NCBI RefSeq assembly: GCF_041052385.1
Contig: NZ_CP163439.1
Location: 9,041,001-9,105,000 of the forward strand
DNA length: 64,000 nucleotides
Source of the DNA: Streptomyces sp. R28
Lineage (GTDB): Bacteria > Actinomycetota > Actinomycetes > Streptomycetales > Streptomycetaceae
Direction: 5' to 3'
The number at the start of each line of letters is the position of its first letter. Position 1 is the first letter of the stretch. Of the stretch, positions 42,063 through 49,864 are shown one piece after another. The notes beneath the pieces were generated by a model. That model did no database searches. It saw only the letters and a program-made list of their open reading frames with translations, and was not told the origin of the DNA. The translations under genes and the position numbers were made by a program.

Positions 42063-43207
42063 TCAGGGCGCTCTTGTGGCCGCCAGCGCCATGTGGCGGG
42101 ACATCGTGTCCATCGCCTTGGCCTCTGCCATGGAGAACGCCAGGCGGGCTCCGCATCTGAACAGCGTCAGGACGCCTTGTACGTGGCCGTCGACCGTCAG
42201 AGGTACGCACAGCAGTGACGTGACGTTCGCCTGCACGAGGACCGGGGCGCCCTCGGCGTTGTGGCCGAAGGCGGCCGGGTCCGGTGGGCGGATCTGGAGG
42301 GACGGGGAGGCGGTGCGTGCCGTCTGCACGACCAGGGGGCACGTCCTGGGGGCCTGGGCCGTGAGAGTCTTCGCCTCCTTCTCCGAGGGGGCCAGCACCG
42401 CCGTACGGGAGAGTTCGGTCGTGCCCGTGTCGGCGATCACCCAGTCGGCGAAGCGGCCGTGGAGGAGCTGGCCGCCCGCTGAAGGACCGCCTCGCGGTCG
42501 CCGCGTGGTGTGGTCAGCAGGGTCGTGGTCATCTCGTCCTGGAGGTCCGTCAGGGCCACGTGCCGGGTGGTCTCGCCGAGGTCGGGAACCTGGGCCGTCG
42601 CGCTCTCGCTCGGGCCCGGGGCCCCGGGTGCGCGCAGGTCGCCGGGCTGCAGCACCACCAACACGGTGGGGTGCGGCTCCCCGCTCGGGCGTACGGCGGC
42701 CAGGGTCGCGTGGACCGGTGTGGACGGGCGCTGCTGCAGGCGCACGGTCAGGCTGCGGTCGCCCTCGCCGCGGGCCACCGCCGCGGCCTGGGAACGGAAT
42801 GCCGCCCGGTCGGCGTGGGAGAGGAATCCGGTCAGGGGCCGTCCCGTCGCATAGCCCGCCCGGATGCCGGTGAAGGACGTCGCCGCGAAGTTCAGCCTGC
42901 GCACCACCGCCTCCCGGTCCACGAGTGCCACCGGCAGCGGAAACCGTTGGAACACCGCCCGCAGCAGATGGTGCTCCTGACGGTCGGCGGGCGCCGTGCG
43001 GGGCAGTCCGTCCGAGGAGCCTGCGGAACCCGAGGACAGTCGCTCGTACCAGGGCCACAACTGGTCGGCGACATGGTCGAGTTCGAATATGGCCGCGTCC
43101 AGGACCGTCGGCAGGTCCCCTTCCGAGAGGGACCGCGCCGCTTTGAGTTCCGCGACGCGGCGCACGAAATCCGCGAGCTCTTCACCGAATTCGTCCGTCT
43201 GCGCCAT
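42063..43207 (-). pseudogene. PAS-GAF sensor protein with a one-base frameshift
   Basis: Two halves of one protein meet near 42468 in different frames. The first (MAQTDEFGEELADFVRRVAE to DREAVLQRAA) contains a PAS-like domain with LPVALVDREAVVRRLNFAA and TGRPLTGFLSHADR. The second (LLHGRFADWVIADTG to the stop at 42063) is the core of a GAF domain: SLLCVPLTVDGHVQGVLTLF. Restoring one missing C in the run near 42466-42470 joins them into a protein of about 380 residues. No output domain follows, so the intact protein would be a sensor only. A genuine frameshift cannot be separated from a sequencing error here. Confidence 0.75.
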
Positions 43208-43284
43208 GGGATGAACCTAGCTGGCGGGACGGGGTTCCGGGGCGGCGGGTGACAACTGGTTCTCCCTGATCCCCGCTGTCCCCC

Positions 43285-43309
43285 GTTTTCCCCGCGTGGG
43301 ACCGGGAAC
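43285..43309 (+). promoter_or_regulatory. weak candidate SigB-type promoter before the GAF-ANTAR gene
   Basis: GTTT (43285-43288), 15 bases, GGGAAC (43304-43309). One -10 base differs from GGGTAC. It lies 25 bases before the ATG at 43335. Confidence 0.28.
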
Positions 43310-43334
43310 GCGCACGGAAGAGGAGGAGTTGAGG

Positions 43335-44051
43335 ATGCCCGCTCACGAACAGGTGGGTCACTGGCGTGACCAGTCCGCCGAAGCCGCCCTGCCGGGACGC
43401 AGGTTGTCCGAACTGGTCGAACAGGCAGTGCGCTGTACAGCCGACTGCTGCGGAGCGAGCAGCATGGTCGCCGAGGCGGGAGCCGAGCGGCCCGCCGCCG
43501 TCACCCATCCCGACCTCGCCGGACTCGTCGCCGTGCAACTGCGGTCCGGGGACGGGCCCATTCCGGCCGCACTCGAACGCGGCAGGCCCGTCGACTCGGC
43601 CGACCTGCTGCGCGACGAGCGCTGGCCGGAGTACCGCGCCATGGCGCTCGACTCGGGCGTGCGCTCCAGCGTCACGCTCCCGTTCCGTCGCTCAGGCCTG
43701 ACCGTCACGCTCAGTCTCTACAGCTTCCGGCCCGGCACCCTCGAGGACGCTCCGCACGGGCCCGTGCACGCCCTCGGTGAACTCGCCGCGAGCTGCCTGG
43801 TCCGCGACCGCTCCTACCGTGCCGCGCTCACCGAGCTCGACCACCTGGGCACCGCCCTGCGCTCCCGGCCCGTCGTCGACCAGGCGTGCGGCATCGTCAT
43901 GCACGTCCTCGGCTGCGACGCCGACGCCGCCTTCGGCGTACTGCGCCGCATCTCGCAGGGCACCAACCGCAAGCTGTCGGACGTCGCGGCCGGCGTCGTC
44001 AGGAGGCGGGGGCGCGGGCTGGAGCGGGACCTGGCGGCGCTGATGAACTGA
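43335..44051 (+). CDS. GAF and ANTAR domain-containing RNA-binding regulator
   Basis: A 238-residue protein. The first 165 residues form a GAF sensor domain (RLSELVEQAVRCTADCCGAS, then SVTLPFRRSGLTVTLSLYSF). Residues about 175-230 form an ANTAR domain with RPVVDQACGIVMHVLGCDAD and AFGVLRRISQGTNRKLSDVA, the usual A-x-G-I/V-x-M and S-x-x-x-N-x-K-x-x-D-x-A pattern. ANTAR domains bind hairpins in nascent RNA to prevent termination. The signal bound by the GAF domain is unknown. Ribosome site AGGAGGAG precedes the ATG. Confidence 0.87.
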   Translation: MPAHEQVGHWRDQSAEAALPGRRLSELVEQAVRCTADCCGASSMVAEAGAERPAAVTHPDLAGLVAVQLRSGDGPIPAALERGRPVDSADLLRDERWPEYRAMALDSGVRSSVTLPFRRSGLTVTLSLYSFRPGTLEDAPHGPVHALGELAASCLVRDRSYRAALTELDHLGTALRSRPVVDQACGIVMHVLGCDADAAFGVLRRISQGTNRKLSDVAAGVVRRRGRGLERDLAALMN

Positions 44052-44273
44052 TGGGGGTGAGCGTGGAGTGAGTTGGGATACCGGACTCGCGGGGGCGGGC
44101 TCGGTTCGGAAATCCAACTCGCCGGGGTCGAGCTCCGTTGCGTCACCCGCTCGGCCGTCCCCCGTCCCGCGAATGGTGCCCGGCCGCGCGCGCCCCGACG
44201 TGGGGCGGGCTGTCATGGCTGCGGGGGCACGAACGCCGTACCCCCGCAGCCGTCGGCCGAAGGAGCTCACCCC

Positions 44274-45206
44274 ATGCGCCGCACCGCCCGTGTCCTGTCC
44301 GTCGCCGCTCTGGCCGGTGCCGTCGTCGGCAGTGCCGCCGCGGCCGCCTCCGCGGACCCGGCCGCGGAGGTCAGCCCCGGCACCGTCTCCCCGGGCGGCA
44401 GTGTCACCGTCTCGGTCACGTGCGACCCCGTCGGCGGGTCCGCGCCGGCCACGATCGAGGCCACCTCGCAGGCGTTCGAGGAGGGCACCGTCCAGCTGAA
44501 ACAGGTCGCCGGCCAGGGCGAGAAGGAGGCCGGGGCCGCCTACACCGGTACCGCCCGTGTCCCCCCGGCCGAGAACTCCGAGGGCGACACGGACGCGGTC
44601 GGATCGGACGCCGCGTGGACCGTCGACGGCACCTGCCCGGCGGCATCCGGAGCGGAGGGCAAGCCGTGGAGCGCGACGTTCACGGTGGCGCGTGACAGTG
44701 GCGGCGGGAAGGACGGCGCCGAAGGGGGCGGGGGCGGCATCGAGGGCGGCGAGGGTGACACCGAAGGCGGCAAGGGTGACGCCGAGAGCGGCGGGAGCGA
44801 CGTCGAGGGCGGCAGTGGTGGCGTCGACGGGGGTGCGGGTGGCACCGACGGCGGCCGGGGCGGCACCGAGGGCGGCACCGAGGGCGGCACCGATCCCTGC
44901 GGCGAGCAGCACTCGGACAAGGCTGTGCCCTATGGAGACAGTACCGAGCTCTACGAGGACAAGGCCGACTCCTCTCTGGGCACGTCCGAACCGAACTCGT
45001 ACGAAACCGGGCGCCACTCGGACACCGGCGGGCAGCACGGGGAAGACTGCAGCAGCGAGGGGAACCATCGTGGCGTGGAGGCCGGCGCGGGCGGTGCCTT
45101 CACCGACTCCGTCCCCGCCCTGGTCGCCGGAGGCTTCCTGATCGCGGGCGCGGCCGGCGGCGCGGTGTACCGGCTGCGCCGCAAGACGCCCACCGCGCAG
45201 GAGTGA
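44274..45206 (+). CDS. secreted, wall- or membrane-anchored glycine-rich protein
   Basis: A 310-residue protein with a clear signal peptide (RRTARVLSVAALAGAVVGSA, residues 2-21, then AASADP). Residues about 30-140 look like an immunoglobulin-like extracellular module (VSPGTVSPGGSVTVSVTCDP). Residues about 142-205 are a Gly/Glu/Asp tract with repeated short units such as GGxGGTEGG. The end has a hydrophobic span (FTDSVPALVAGGFLIAGAAG) and a basic tail, a sortase-like or tail-anchor arrangement without a visible LPxTG motif. Function is unknown. AAGGAG precedes the ATG. Confidence 0.68.
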   Translation: MRRTARVLSVAALAGAVVGSAAAAASADPAAEVSPGTVSPGGSVTVSVTCDPVGGSAPATIEATSQAFEEGTVQLKQVAGQGEKEAGAAYTGTARVPPAENSEGDTDAVGSDAAWTVDGTCPAASGAEGKPWSATFTVARDSGGGKDGAEGGGGGIEGGEGDTEGGKGDAESGGSDVEGGSGGVDGGAGGTDGGRGGTEGGTEGGTDPCGEQHSDKAVPYGDSTELYEDKADSSLGTSEPNSYETGRHSDTGGQHGEDCSSEGNHRGVEAGAGGAFTDSVPALVAGGFLIAGAAGGAVYRLRRKTPTAQE

Positions 45207-45438
45207 GCCGCACGGCACGGCCACCGCGTCCGGACGACCCACGCTGTGACCGGCGCGACCTCAGCCGGCGCCCATGGGGTAGCGCCACGATGGGTACGCA
45301 GAGCGGGTGGGTACACAGCGCACCGTGCGAACCCCTTGCTCGTCCGAACCTCACAGCCCGCACCACGCAACACCGACCCTCACGGAGCACCGGACCCCGA
45401 CGAACCACTACGGCACCAGGCACTGCGCGGAGGCACGG

Positions 45439-46686
45439 ATGCGCCGGACGGACCCCGAAGACCACGGCCCCGTCCGCTTCGGGCCGCCGCTCCCGGACGA
45501 CGGGCTGCCCGTGCTGCCCGAGCTGGCCGCCGTGCTCGCCGCGGCCGCGGGGCGGGCCGAGAGCGAACCGGTCGGCGGCGGTGCCGCGCTCCTGGAGGCC
45601 GCGTGCGGTTACTGGGACCGGCGTGGCCTGCCGGCCGAGCCCGACCGGGCGGTGGCCGCTCCCGGGGCGCCCGCGCTGCTGCTCGCGCTGACCGCCGCGC
45701 TCGGCGGCGACGTCCTGGTGCCGAGGCCCTGCGCCGCCTGGTGGGCGCCGTACGCACGCCTGTTGGGCAGACCCGTCTTCCATGTGGCGACACCGGCCGA
45801 GTGCGGCGGTGTCCCGGATCCGTACGCCCTTTTGGAGACCGTCCGCCGAGTCCGTGCGGAGGGCGGTGACCCGCGGCTGCTCGTGCTGTCCGTCGCCGAC
45901 GACCCCACCGCCACCGTGGCCCCGCCCGAAGTGCTGCACGAGACCCTGGAGGCCGCCACCGACGAGGGGCTGCACCTGGTCAGCGACGAGACCTGGCGCG
46001 ACACCGTGCACGCCCCGCACGACACCGTGCTGATCAGCCCCGCCGAGATGCTGCCCGAACAGGTCACCGTCGTCACCGACCTGTCCGGCGCCCACCTCCC
46101 GGCGGGCTGGCCGGCCGCGGTTGCCCGGTTCCCGGCGGGCGAGGTCGGCGACAGCCTCCACGCGCGCGTGCTCGACGTGCTCACCGCGCTCGGCGCCCGC
46201 GTCGCCGGCCCGGTCGCCCTCGCGGCCGGGTATGCGCTGGCCGAGCCCGAGCCCGTCACCGCGCGGGTCACCGCCGCCGTACGCCTGCACGCGCGCGTGG
46301 CCGGCGCCCTGCACGCGGCCGCCGTAGGGGCCGGTGCCCTCGCGCGGCCCCCGCAGGCCGGGCGGCACCTGTACCTCGACCTCGGCCCGCTGCGCGCCGG
46401 GCTGTCCGCGCACGACGTGGGGGACGCGCAGGACCTGGAGGACTTCCTCGCCGCCCGGCTCGGCATGCCCGCGCCGGGCGGGCACCGCTTCGGCGACGAC
46501 CTCGGCGCGCTGCGCGTACGACTGTCCACCGGACCGCTGCTGGCCGGCAGCGACGAGGAACGCGCGCAATGCGTCACGTCACCCTCGCCGTTGGAACTGC
46601 CACATGTGCACCGCGCGTTGATCCACGTGAAGTCGGTCTTCGACGATCTCCGCGACGACGCTCAGCGATGGGAGCCTCCTCGATGA
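45439..46686 (+). CDS. class I aminotransferase-like protein without the PLP lysine
   Basis: A 415-residue protein with the outline of fold-type I aminotransferases: GGGAALLEAACGYWDRRGLP, then APGAPALLLALTAALGGDVL, RLLVLSVADDPTATVAPPE and HLVSDETWRD (the Asp of the PLP-binding D-E-x-Y motif). At the position of the catalytic S-x-S-K, the sequence is VVTDLSGAHLPAGWP, with no lysine. The only lysine in the protein is near the C-terminus (IHVKSVFDD). A PLP Schiff base therefore seems impossible. The stop overlaps the start of the metallo-hydrolase gene, so the two are coupled. Confidence 0.72.
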   Translation: MRRTDPEDHGPVRFGPPLPDDGLPVLPELAAVLAAAAGRAESEPVGGGAALLEAACGYWDRRGLPAEPDRAVAAPGAPALLLALTAALGGDVLVPRPCAAWWAPYARLLGRPVFHVATPAECGGVPDPYALLETVRRVRAEGGDPRLLVLSVADDPTATVAPPEVLHETLEAATDEGLHLVSDETWRDTVHAPHDTVLISPAEMLPEQVTVVTDLSGAHLPAGWPAAVARFPAGEVGDSLHARVLDVLTALGARVAGPVALAAGYALAEPEPVTARVTAAVRLHARVAGALHAAAVGAGALARPPQAGRHLYLDLGPLRAGLSAHDVGDAQDLEDFLAARLGMPAPGGHRFGDDLGALRVRLSTGPLLAGSDEERAQCVTSPSPLELPHVHRALIHVKSVFDDLRDDAQRWEPPR

Positions 46687-47750
46687 CGCAGCAGTCCGAG
46701 TCGGCCATGTCGACCACGCCGCGCACGACGCCCCGGGCCACCGACGCTCCGGCAGGCCAGTCACCCTTCGCGCCCCCGTTCCCGCCGCTCGCCGCACCCC
46801 GCCCGTTGGGCGAACGCCGGGTGTGGCCGCGGACCTTCCACGCCCGTCTCACCGCCCCGCTGCCCGGCATCAAGACCCTCGCCCGCTTCGCCCGCGAAGG
46901 CGCCGTACGCCCCGGCCGCGAGGGCCTCGCCGACATCCCGCGACTGCCCTTCGAACCGGCCCCGCTGCCCCGCGTGGACGCGCGCACGGTCGCCGTCTCC
47001 TGGGCGGGACACGCCAGTTGGGTCGTGCGGATCGGCGGACTGACCGTTCTCACCGACCCCGTATGGTCGCGCCGCATCCTCGGCACCCCGACCCGCATCA
47101 CCCCGGTCGGCATCGCCTGGAGCGCCCTGCCGCGCGTCGACGCGGTCGTCATCAGCCACAACCACTACGACCACCTGGACGCCCCCACGCTGCGCCGACT
47201 CCCGCGCGACACCCCCGTGTTCGTGCCGGCCGGCCTCGCGGGCTGGTTCCGTCGCCGCCGGTTCACCCAGGTCACCGAGCTGGACTGGTGGGAGGCGGCC
47301 GAACTGTCCGGCGTCCGCTTCGACTTCGTGCCCGCCCACCACTGGTCCAAGCGCACCCTGACCGACACCTGCCGCAGCCTGTGGGGAGGTTGGGTGCTCA
47401 CCGCCTCCGACGGACAGCGCGTGTACTTCGCGGGCGACACGGGCTACGGCCACTGGTTCTCCCGCATCGGCGAGCGCTACCCCGGCATCGACCTCGCCCT
47501 GCTCCCCATCGGCGCCTACGACCCCCGCTGGTGGCTCAGCGACGTCCACTGCGACCCGGAGGAGGCGGTCCGCGCCGCCCAGGACCTCGGCGCGCGACGG
47601 ATGGCGCCGATGCACTGGGGCACGTTCGTCCTGTCGGCGGAGCCGGTTCTTGAGCCACTCACACGCGTGCGTGCGGCATGGGAGAAGGCGGGGCTGGACA
47701 GGGGGAATCTGTGGGATCTGCCGGTGGGAGGGTCAAGGGTGCTCCGCTAG
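46683..47750 (+). CDS. metallo-beta-lactamase-fold hydrolase (NAPE-PLD-like)
   Basis: A 355-residue protein. After a proline-rich start, VAVSWAGHASWVVRIGGLTV and LTDPVWS introduce the fold, and VVISHNHYDHLDAP is the H-x-H-x-D-H metal motif. VPAHHWSKRTLTD, YFAGDTGY and APMHWGTFV supply the remaining ligands. The set matches bacterial relatives of N-acyl-phosphatidylethanolamine phospholipase D and UlaG-type lactonases. The substrate is unknown. It starts within the stop of the aminotransferase-like gene. Confidence 0.87.
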   Translation: MTQQSESAMSTTPRTTPRATDAPAGQSPFAPPFPPLAAPRPLGERRVWPRTFHARLTAPLPGIKTLARFAREGAVRPGREGLADIPRLPFEPAPLPRVDARTVAVSWAGHASWVVRIGGLTVLTDPVWSRRILGTPTRITPVGIAWSALPRVDAVVISHNHYDHLDAPTLRRLPRDTPVFVPAGLAGWFRRRRFTQVTELDWWEAAELSGVRFDFVPAHHWSKRTLTDTCRSLWGGWVLTASDGQRVYFAGDTGYGHWFSRIGERYPGIDLALLPIGAYDPRWWLSDVHCDPEEAVRAAQDLGARRMAPMHWGTFVLSAEPVLEPLTRVRAAWEKAGLDRGNLWDLPVGGSRVLR

Positions 47751-47753
47751 CCA

Positions 47754-47803
47754 GGGGCGCGGAGACCTACCTAGGGACGCGGGGAACTGCGCGACCAGCC
47801 ACG
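47754..47803. repeat. dispersed streptomycete intergenic repeat
   Basis: CGCGGGGAACTGCGCGACCA at 47779-47798 is part of a repeat that recurs in opposite orientation near 55479-55506 (CTGGGCGCGCAGTTCCCCGC). It fills the short space between two converging genes and may help end transcription. Confidence 0.6.
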
Positions 47804-47829
47804 AAGCACCCGCACCCCGCAACGAAACA

Positions 47830-48450
47830 TCACCTGGCGGATCGAACCCGCTTCCAGACACTGGGCGCCACACTGATGACCAGCGTCAGCGCAACAGCCG
47901 CGACCACACCCTCCCACGGCTCGCTGAACAGCGACCCCCCAAGAATCCCGATCAACTGGTACGTCACAGCCCAGGCCAGGCAGGCCGGCAGGTTCCCGCG
48001 GACGAACCTCCGCATCGGCCACTTCGCCAGCAGACAGGCCAGCATCACCGGCAGACGCCCCGCCGGCACCAGCCGGGACAGCACCAGCACGGCCACCCCG
48101 TGCCCGGCGAGCTTCTCCTGCGCCTGCGTGAGCCGCTCCTCCGGCGCGCGCGAGCGGATCGCCTCCAGCCAGCGCGAGCCGTTCTTGGAGCCCATGCCGC
48201 GCCGCCCCAGCCAGTACAGCGTCGCGTCGCCCAGGAACGCGGCCGTCGACGCCGTCACGAACACCAGCGCCAGCGAGAACGGTGCCGTCTGGTGGAACGC
48301 CACCACCGCCGCCGAACTCACCAGCGCACCCGTAGGCACGATCGGCACCAGCGCCCCGATCAGCACCAGCAGGAACAGCGACGGATAGCCGATCGCCTGC
48401 TGCGTCGACTCGGCCGGCACCACCGTCGCGGTGGCCGCCAGCACCGTCAC
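47830..48450 (-). CDS. DedA-family membrane protein
   Basis: A 206-residue membrane protein with four to five hydrophobic segments. The DedA/SNARE-associated region is seen as PIVPTGALVSSAAVVAF, FLGDATLYWLGRRGM and VLVLSRLVPAGRLPVMLACLL, ending with a basic tail. DedA proteins are lipid-carrier flippases and help envelope integrity. The GTG at 48450 overlaps the stop of the metallo-hydrolase gene upstream on the same strand. Confidence 0.85.
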   Translation of the reverse strand: MTVLAATATVVPAESTQQAIGYPSLFLLVLIGALVPIVPTGALVSSAAVVAFHQTAPFSLALVFVTASTAAFLGDATLYWLGRRGMGSKNGSRWLEAIRSRAPEERLTQAQEKLAGHGVAVLVLSRLVPAGRLPVMLACLLAKWPMRRFVRGNLPACLAWAVTYQLIGILGGSLFSEPWEGVVAAVALTLVISVAPSVWKRVRSAR

Positions 48451-49220
48451 CGGGCCACCTCCAGGCGCACGCTCTCCCCGTGCGCGAGCCGGTGCACCGA
48501 CACGCTGGGCGCGTGCTCCGCCGCGAGCCGCGCGAACTCGTCGCCCGGCGCGTGGAATTCATGGGGGCGCACGGCGTCCATGCCGATCGGCCAGTACGTG
48601 CCGTAGTGCACCGGCACCGCACTGCGCGGCGCGAGCCGGGCCAGCGCCTCGGCGGCCCGCCCCGCGTTCAGATGGCCTTCCCCGAGATACGGTCCCCAGC
48701 CGCCCACCGGCAGCAGCGCCACGTCGACCGGGCCGACCTCCTTCGCCATCGTCTCGAACAGGCCGGTGTCCCCGGCGAAGTACGTGCGCCCCTCGCCCTC
48801 GATGACGTAACCGAGGGCGGGGGAGCGGTGCGGGCCGACCGGCAGTCGCCGCCCGTCGTGCCGCGCGGACACGGCCCGTACGGCCAGCTCGCCCACCGCC
48901 GTCACGTCCCCGGGCGCCATCTCGGTCACCCGCAGATGCGCCAGTCGGCGCAGCGCCGGGACGGCACGGGGCGCACCTCGTGGCACGAGCAGGCGGGTAC
49001 CCTGCGCCAGCCTCGCCAGTGACGGAACGTGCAGGTGGTCCGCGTGCAGGTGGGAGACCACGGCGACGTCCGCGCGCCAGGCACCGGGCGGCGGCAGTGC
49101 GCCCCGGCGGGGGCGCAGATGGGCGAGCCGGCGTGCGAACAGGGGGTCGGTGAGGACGCGTACGTTCGAATCGTCGACCGTGCAAGTGGCGTGACCCCAC
49201 CAGGTGATCTCCACCGGCAC
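48447..49220 (-). CDS. metallo-beta-lactamase-fold hydrolase (UlaG-like)
   Basis: A 257-residue protein with the fold's metal motifs: ITWWGHATCTVDDSNVRVLT and DPLF at the start, VAVVSHLHADHLHVPSL (H-x-H-x-D-H), YFAGDTGLFETM and VPVHYGTY. It is a second member of the family in this window (see 46683) but is shorter and on the other strand. The start is the GTG at 49220 after AAGGAGG. Its end overlaps dedA, so the two are co-transcribed. Confidence 0.87.
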   Translation of the reverse strand: MPVEITWWGHATCTVDDSNVRVLTDPLFARRLAHLRPRRGALPPPGAWRADVAVVSHLHADHLHVPSLARLAQGTRLLVPRGAPRAVPALRRLAHLRVTEMAPGDVTAVGELAVRAVSARHDGRRLPVGPHRSPALGYVIEGEGRTYFAGDTGLFETMAKEVGPVDVALLPVGGWGPYLGEGHLNAGRAAEALARLAPRSAVPVHYGTYWPIGMDAVRPHEFHAPGDEFARLAAEHAPSVSVHRLAHGESVRLEVAR

Positions 49221-49304
49221 CTTCTTTGCCTCCTTCGCGCGACTCCCCGAAGCGTACGGGCTGGAGTAGGGTCGGCGGCGAAACCCGGAGGTGAGGGGGA
49301 CGCC

Positions 49305-49712
49305 ATGGGGTCATCCGTAGTGCGAGTGACGGCGATCGCCAGTCTGACGCCTCTCGAAGAGCTGGACGCCGACCCCTTCCTGGTGGACTCCCGCAGCCAG
49401 CACGCGATGTGCGCGCGCTGGGCCGCGGAGCACGGGTACGTCGTCGCGCGCGAGCTCCTGGTACGCCGGTTGCGGGCGGACCACGGCGTGCTGTGGGAGG
49501 GCGTCCGGCCCGGCCTCGACCTGTTCGTGGCGCCCAGCCGGAGGGTCCTGGAGAGCGCGTTGTCGTCCGTCGAGGAGTTCACCGCGGAGTGCGCCCGGCG
49601 GGGCGCGCGGGTGGAGATCGTGGGGCGCGCGGAGCCGTCGTACGACGCACAGATGAAGGCTCGGGTGCACCGGAGGGTGTCGATGCCGACGGCCGGGTAC
49701 GACGGGCGTTGA
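49305..49712 (+). CDS. small protein, possibly resolvase-like fold without active site
   Basis: A 135-residue protein. DPFLVDSRSQHAMCARWAAE followed by HGYVVARELLVRR faintly recalls the N-terminal domain of serine recombinases (S-x-x-x-Q-x-x-x-C/L then a G-Y-x-V strand). The expected catalytic serine and arginine pattern is not seen, and there is no DNA-binding domain. Most of the rest is a plain alpha/beta pattern. I give no function. The ATG at 49305 is favoured by GGAGGTGAGGGGG upstream. It converges on nothing nearby. Confidence 0.55.
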   Translation: MGSSVVRVTAIASLTPLEELDADPFLVDSRSQHAMCARWAAEHGYVVARELLVRRLRADHGVLWEGVRPGLDLFVAPSRRVLESALSSVEEFTAECARRGARVEIVGRAEPSYDAQMKARVHRRVSMPTAGYDGR

Positions 49713-49715
49713 CGA

Positions 49716-49775
49716 TCACCCCCTCAGCCCGTCCGGCGTTCGAGGACGAGGCCCGTCCAGGGCCGCCCGAGCTGT
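49716..49775. repeat. dispersed streptomycete intergenic repeat copy
   Basis: CAGCCCGTCCGGCGTTCGAG followed by GACGAGGCCCGTCCAGGGCC recurs from the right half of the repeat at 21368-21405 with one or two differences. It sits between the small gene and the phosphatase gene. Confidence 0.65.
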
Positions 49776-49864
49776 GGCACCGGCCGGTGTCGGTGGCGTG
49801 TGCCAGGCTGGGGGCGTAAAGGCCCGTTTCGGGGTGGTGGGTCGGGACGTGAGGTGGGCTGGGC

